DNA of 53,512 nt, from contig JAUIKY010000022.1 of the NCBI GenBank assembly GCA_030430535.1, positions 1 through 53,512 on the forward strand, in the 5' to 3' direction. This DNA comes from Bacteroidia bacterium. Its GTDB lineage: Bacteria; Bacteroidota; Bacteroidia; Flavobacteriales; Flavobacteriaceae. Position numbers and translations under genes: made by a program. The notes under the pieces are model-generated. The model was not told where the DNA came from, made no database searches, and saw only the letters and a list, made by a program, of their open reading frames with translations. How positions within the stretch are numbered: position 1 is the first letter of the stretch; every line of letters begins with the position of its first letter. Shown here one piece after another: positions 49,834-53,512 of the stretch.

Positions 49834-49919
49834 CGTCATTGCGAGAAATTTTATTTCGAAGCAATCTTTTTATCAGCAACTTGATTTTTTGAGATTCCTT
49901 CACTTTGTTCGGAATGACG
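49834..49919. repeat. Palindromic repeats between the helicase and VF530 genes
   Basis: CGTCATTGCGAGAAATTTTA begins one repeat, which ends TTTCGAAGCAATC (49834-49867). A second, GAGATTCC...GGAATGACG, lies at 49891-49919. Both types occur in the trp operon gaps as well. Confidence 0.65.
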
Positions 49920-50002
49920 CCTTTTTAGACAGCCTTCTTTTCAATGTAAAAATCTACTCGAATTGACCGAGGACCGCCATTCTACGCTCAATCAGACTAA
50001 TG

Positions 50003-51271
50003 CTAATTTCGTCTGTCGTTAGTGCGTTTTGGGCGTCTGGAATTACGGTTTCTTCCAGAGTTTCGGTTCGAATTCCGCGGTTTTCTATTATTTCTATTCC
50101 TGCCTTGTCCCGGTTTAATCGGTTCGGTAGAGGCATTGGGGTCAGGCTCAAAACCTTCCAGAATTTCAACTTCTATTTTTTCGCCAATCAGTTTTTCAAT
50201 ATCGCGTAAATAAGTGGTTTCATCGGCACTTACCAACGAAATGGCTTGTCCGTCGGCACCTGCCCTACCCGTTCTGCCTATGCGGTGTACGTAATCTTCG
50301 GGCACATTGGGCAATTCAAAATTAATAACGTGGGGCAACAACGGAATATCCAATCCGCGGGCCGCAATATCTGTAGCGACCAATACCCGAACGCTTCCAT
50401 TTTTAAAACCCGCCAAAGCTTTGGTACGCGCCCCCTGACTTTTATTACCGTGGATGGCTGCCGCCGAAATACCAGCACTCACCATTTTTTTGCACAGTTT
50501 GTTGGCGCCGTGCTTGGTGCGGGTAAATACCAGCACTTGTTTCCAATTGCCATCGGAAATCAATTTAATAACCAATCTCGTTTTTAAGCCTTTGGCCACC
50601 CGATATACTTTTTGGCTAATGAGTTCCACAGTGGTATTTTCGGGCGTGGCTTCCACCTGCACGGGGTGGTTTAAAATGCCGTGCGCCAGTTTTTTAATCT
50701 CTTTTGAAAAAGTAGCCGAAAACATTAAATTCTGTCGTTTTGCAGGCATCAGGCTAATGGTGCGCTCAATGTCGCGTAAAAAACCCATATCGAGCATGCG
50801 GTCGGCTTCGTCCAACACAAAAATCTCTACCCGTTTTAACGATAGCAAGCCTTGGTTTTGCAAATCGAGCAAGCGCCCCGGTGTGGCTACCAAAATATCA
50901 ACGCCTTTGCGTATTTGTGCTACCTGCGGTTTTTGGTTGACGCCGCCAAAAATAACCACGCTGCGTAAATTTAAAAAGGCGCTGTACTCCCTAACATTGG
51001 TATACACCTGTGCCGCCAACTCGCGGGTTGGCGTTAAAATTAGGGCGCGAATGGGGCGGTATTTTTCTTTTGGGTTTTCCGATAGTATATGTAGCAAGGG
51101 CAAGGTAAAACCAGCTGTTTTCCCGGTGCCGGTCTGTGCCGATGCCAATACATCCTTGCCCTGTAAAACGGGCGGAATGGCTTTTTGCTGAATGGGACTT
51201 GGGGTGGTGTATCCTTTTTGGTCCACCGCTTTTAATAAGGCTTGCGATAAGCCTAAAGATTGAAATGACAT
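50003..51271 (-). CDS. rhlE: DEAD-box ATP-dependent RNA helicase (RhlE-like)
   Basis: A 422-residue RNA helicase. I start at 51271 ([16 protein letters not shown]); the ATG at 51292 adds seven residues. Motifs in order: Q motif ([14 protein letters not shown]), Walker [22 protein letters not shown] ([13 protein letters not shown]), SAT (FSATFSKE), ARGLDIP and [11 protein letters not shown] basic Arg/Asn-rich tail of about 35 residues ends the protein, as in RhlE and other cold-related helicases. A -7 box TACATTTG lies upstream on the minus strand (plus 51354-51361). Confidence 0.93.
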   Translation of the reverse strand: MSFQSLGLSQALLKAVDQKGYTTPSPIQQKAIPPVLQGKDVLASAQTGTGKTAGFTLPLLHILSENPKEKYRPIRALILTPTRELAAQVYTNVREYSAFLNLRSVVIFGGVNQKPQVAQIRKGVDILVATPGRLLDLQNQGLLSLKRVEIFVLDEADRMLDMGFLRDIERTISLMPAKRQNLMFSATFSKEIKKLAHGILNHPVQVEATPENTTVELISQKVYRVAKGLKTRLVIKLISDGNWKQVLVFTRTKHGANKLCKKMVSAGISAAAIHGNKSQGARTKALAGFKNGSVRVLVATDIAARGLDIPLLPHVINFELPNVPEDYVHRIGRTGRAGADGQAISLVSADETTYLRDIEKLIGEKIEVEILEGFEPDPNASTEPIKPGQGRNRNNRKPRNSNRNSGRNRNSRRPKRTNDRRN

Positions 51272-51353
51272 ATAATTTGTTTGAAAGCCCATGGTGGGCG
51301 TTTTTGAGATGATGACTTACAAATTAAATATCACCCCCTTTTTTGTTAAGTGG

Positions 51354-51361
51354 CAAATGTA
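51354..51361 (-). promoter_or_regulatory. -7 box of the rhlE-like gene
   Basis: CAAATGTA on the plus strand reads TACATTTG on the minus strand, a perfect TAnnTTTG match 83 bp upstream of the start codon. No good -33 element was found. Confidence 0.4.
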
Positions 51362-51430
51362 CGGTTAATTTATACAGCACTGCGATTTATTTTAAACCTC
51401 TTGACTTTGTAAAAAATTTCAGCTACCTTC

Positions 51431-51481
51431 GCTTAACGACGGATATAAGTCATTTAGGAAACGACGCATATCCTTAAAGTT
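51431..51481 (+). repeat. Imperfect hairpin upstream of the KAP-like gene
   Basis: Nested complementary pieces are AAC (51435-51437) with GTT (51479-51481), GGATAT (51441-51446) with ATATCC (51468-51473), and GTC (51449-51451) with GAC (51463-51465), separated by bulges. The 5' end, GCTTAAC, fits the RYYYAAC pattern of integron attC sites. The 3' end, GTTGGCA, does not quite fit GTTRRRY. It could be a folded recombination site or an ordinary intergenic palindrome. Confidence 0.45.
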
Positions 51482-51488
51482 GGCATTA
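51479..51488 (+). repeat. Left copy of a 10-bp inverted repeat flanking the KAP-like gene
   Basis: GTTGGCATTA, eight bases before the start codon, is the exact complement of TAATGCCAAC at 53393-53402. Confidence 0.6.
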
Positions 51489-51495
51489 ATATAAA

Positions 51496-53388
51496 ATGAC
51501 TGAAGATTTAACCAAAAGAATAACCCAGTTTTTAGAAATTGACACTAATTACGCAGTCATAATTAGTGGTGATTATGGAATTGGAAAAACTTTCTATTTT
51601 AAAAACAAACTATTCCCTTTAGTTAGAAACATTAATGTTCCAAATTCGGAAAACGAGGAAAAGTATAGACCTATTTTAATTTCCTTATTTGGAATAAAAA
51701 GTGTCGAAGAAATTCAGAAACAAATTTTTTTAGAATTGTTTCCTCTATTAAAAAACAAAGGAGTTAAAATTGCTTCAGATATTGGCAAATCTTTATTAAA
51801 AGTGTTTTCTGGCGTTGACATAGAACAATACGTTAATGATGCCGATACTTCTACATCAGATATAATAAATTACAACAAATTATTACTCTGTTTTGATGAC
51901 ATAGATAGGAAAAGTGATGATTTACAAATCAAAGAATTATTTGGTTTCATTAATAACTTGGTGGAAAACTCAAATACCAAAGTCATAATTATCGCAAATG
52001 AAGATGTATTAAGAAAAGAAGAATCAAATAATGATGACGACACATATTCTGTTATAAGAGAAAAAGTTATAGGCATATCTATAAAATTTAATACTGATGT
52101 AGTTTCAATTTACGACCAAATAATCAATTCAAAATACAAAGATTCTCTTCCTGTTTATTTTAATTATTTAAAGGAATATAATCAAAGTATTATTGCAAGA
52201 ATTGAGCAGAATAACAAAAACATACGAAATCTAGTTTTCTTTTTAGAACACTATAAAATCATTTTCAACTCTTTAGATGAATACTTGAAAACAGATGATA
52301 ATTTAAAACCTTTTAGAAAAGAAATCTTTGAATTGGTTTTGAATTTCACTTTACCAATTTCTATTGAGTACAAAATGGGTAGTCTAAAGCCCAAATATTT
52401 TAAAGACATTAAAGACTTGCACATTGGAGGTTTATTTGACTTATCCGCATTTTTAAGTGATGGACCATCAATGAAAATAAAGTCAAAAGAAGAAAAAGTT
52501 GAAACATACCAAGAGACTTACAAACGAAAATATCTTGACGACACTGTTCAAAGAAAGAAAGTCTTTTTCGAATCTATATTTAATTATATAACTGGTAGTT
52601 CTTCGTTTTCTATTGACAAATTAATCGAGGAATTAAAATCAATATTTGTTATAGAAGACAACAAAGTTCCAAAAAGAGAGAAGGTTTTGAATACCCTTTC
52701 ATATTGGCAATGTATTGACCTAAATACAAATGAATATAGAAAACTCACTAATGAAATGCTAAAATTTGTTGACACAGGAGAGTATAAATTAGACCAATAT
52801 CCAACGGTTTTCCATTATGCTACTAGATTCAACAATTTACTAAACTACAACCTAGAAAATCTGAAAAAGAAATTCAAAAGAGGAATTAAAAAAGGAACTT
52901 TTGAATACAAACCGAGTCTTCATTTTCATTTGCACATAAGCGCGAATACAGAATTTTATGAAGACCTCAAAGAGGTTGGGGAATATTGTATTCTAATAAA
53001 TAAAGAAATCAAAGTAAAATCAGAAAAGGAAGAAGTTGAAAACCTTTTCGAACTATTTCAAAATAATTTTAAAGAGTTTCTGGAAAAGGTTAATGAGCCA
53101 AATACAGAATTAAGATATAAACCGATTTTTGCCAAATTCAATTTCAATAAGTTTTGGTCTACTTTGAAAAAAGCTAAAAATACTGAACTTATAGAATTTG
53201 GTTTTGATATGGCGAGACGTTATACTAAATATGTCTACCCTGAATTAAATCCGGAAAAACATTTTATAGAAAAATTAAAAGAAAAATTAGAATCGGAAAT
53301 AAGTAAATCAAGAACAACTAAAATGGATAAAATTGCTTATGAATTTTTAGTTTCAAAAATAAATGAATCAATTAATAATTTTGAATAA
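51496..53388 (+). CDS. KAP-like P-loop NTPase
   Basis: A 630-residue protein with an N-terminal KAP/STAND-like P-loop NTPase domain. Walker A GDYGIGKT is at residues 25-32 and Walker B LLLCFDDIDR at 129-138. IIIANEDVL near 165-175 matches the sensor strand of KAP ATPases. The rest (about 210-630) is helical, Lys/Glu-rich and unrecognised; no membrane segments are obvious, unlike classical KAP proteins. Codon use is AT-rich compared with the neighbours, suggesting transfer. Such NTPases often belong to antiphage defence, but no effector gene is adjacent inside the window. It is bounded by a 10-bp inverted repeat. Confidence 0.85.
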   Translation: MTEDLTKRITQFLEIDTNYAVIISGDYGIGKTFYFKNKLFPLVRNINVPNSENEEKYRPILISLFGIKSVEEIQKQIFLELFPLLKNKGVKIASDIGKSLLKVFSGVDIEQYVNDADTSTSDIINYNKLLLCFDDIDRKSDDLQIKELFGFINNLVENSNTKVIIIANEDVLRKEESNNDDDTYSVIREKVIGISIKFNTDVVSIYDQIINSKYKDSLPVYFNYLKEYNQSIIARIEQNNKNIRNLVFFLEHYKIIFNSLDEYLKTDDNLKPFRKEIFELVLNFTLPISIEYKMGSLKPKYFKDIKDLHIGGLFDLSAFLSDGPSMKIKSKEEKVETYQETYKRKYLDDTVQRKKVFFESIFNYITGSSSFSIDKLIEELKSIFVIEDNKVPKREKVLNTLSYWQCIDLNTNEYRKLTNEMLKFVDTGEYKLDQYPTVFHYATRFNNLLNYNLENLKKKFKRGIKKGTFEYKPSLHFHLHISANTEFYEDLKEVGEYCILINKEIKVKSEKEEVENLFELFQNNFKEFLEKVNEPNTELRYKPIFAKFNFNKFWSTLKKAKNTELIEFGFDMARRYTKYVYPELNPEKHFIEKLKEKLESEISKSRTTKMDKIAYEFLVSKINESINNFE

Positions 53389-53392
53389 ATAC

Positions 53393-53402
53393 TAATGCCA
53401 AC
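53393..53402 (+). repeat. Right copy of the 10-bp inverted repeat flanking the KAP-like gene
   Basis: TAATGCCAAC starts five bases after the stop codon and is the exact complement of 51479-51488. Confidence 0.6.
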
Positions 53403-53430
53403 AAAGATCTGAGTTAAAAAACAAGTCTAT

Positions 53431-53512
53431 TTAGGATAATTTAGAGACATAATTTTCATCATAAGGTCTTCCAGATTTTGCTATTGCAAAAGCTTGTTTT
53501 AAGAGTTTGTTT
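53431..53512 (-). CDS. C-terminal end of a possible transposase, cut by the window edge
   Basis: Twenty-six codons and a stop remain in open frame on the minus strand: NKLLKQAFAIAKSGRPYDENY then VSKLS. The wording resembles the C-terminal tail of some Bacteroidota transposases (possibly IS110/IS116-like), but the piece is too short to be sure. If correct, the KAP-like gene is next to a mobile element. Confidence 0.35.
   Translation of the reverse strand, partial: NKLLKQAFAIAKSGRPYDENYVSKLS

Noticed and set aside
50454-51191. A 245-codon plus-strand ORF opposite the helicase gene
   Set aside because: It is antisense to conserved DEAD-box motifs and has no recognisable domain.

Overview
The window reads as chromosome of a marine-type member of the Flavobacteriaceae (Bacteroidota). 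Three things point there: promoters of the TTG/TTTG...TAnnTTTG type, two secreted proteins with type IX secretion (T9SS) C-terminal sorting domains and a SusD remnant, and household gene pairs usual in that family. No rRNA or tRNA gene and no CRISPR array was seen.

Layout. (1) 1-5826: the right end of an IS256-family insertion sequence sits inside a susD gene. It is followed by a pectin block: a secreted alpha/beta hydrolase, a pectin methylesterase (CE8), a PL10 pectate lyase lipoprotein with two Ig-like domains, and a LacI-family regulator. (2) 5858-13244: a six-gene minus-strand operon, uxaC-dctP-dctQ-dctM-uxaB-uxaA, which imports hexuronates by a TRAP transporter and converts galacturonate to 2-keto-3-deoxygluconate (KDG). 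Three near-identical operators (TGTAATCGATTACG type) lie at the promoters of the PL10 gene, lacI and uxaC. Each directly abuts a -7 box, so one LacI-type repressor probably controls pectin breakdown, uronate catabolism and itself. (3) 14076-19364: a 1762-residue T9SS surface protein (glycine-rich, Ig-like, calcium-repeat and LamG-like parts). (4) 19441-36756: housekeeping genes: hisS with an unusual internal insertion, rpsF-rpsR-rplI, a LytTR regulator, priA, yihY, nadC, rlmH, hpf, rdgB, an enolase-superfamily enzyme, rel, a Fur-family regulator, purA and two thioredoxin-like proteins. (5) 36962-46411: a MarR regulator, then a complete trp operon (trpE-G-D-C-F-B-A) behind a Trp-Trp-Trp leader peptide and attenuator, with a GIY-YIG gene between trpB and trpA and an ndh gene directly after trpA. 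(6) 46557-53512: a 47-residue ORF, trmL, a modular T9SS PL1 pectate lyase, a VF530-family protein, an RhlE-like helicase, a KAP-like P-loop NTPase flanked by inverted repeats, and a possible transposase tail at the edge.

The most unusual signals: the trp operon has short palindromic repeats at every gene junction except trpE-trpG, and one repeat pair is translated in frame inside TrpF. HisRS carries about 85-105 extra residues between class II motifs 1 and 2. The trp leader shows a consistent ribosome-mediated attenuation geometry. The KAP-like NTPase gene is bounded by a perfect 10-bp inverted repeat and preceded by an imperfect hairpin, which resembles a cassette. Functions are assigned from motifs read by eye; no database search was possible.
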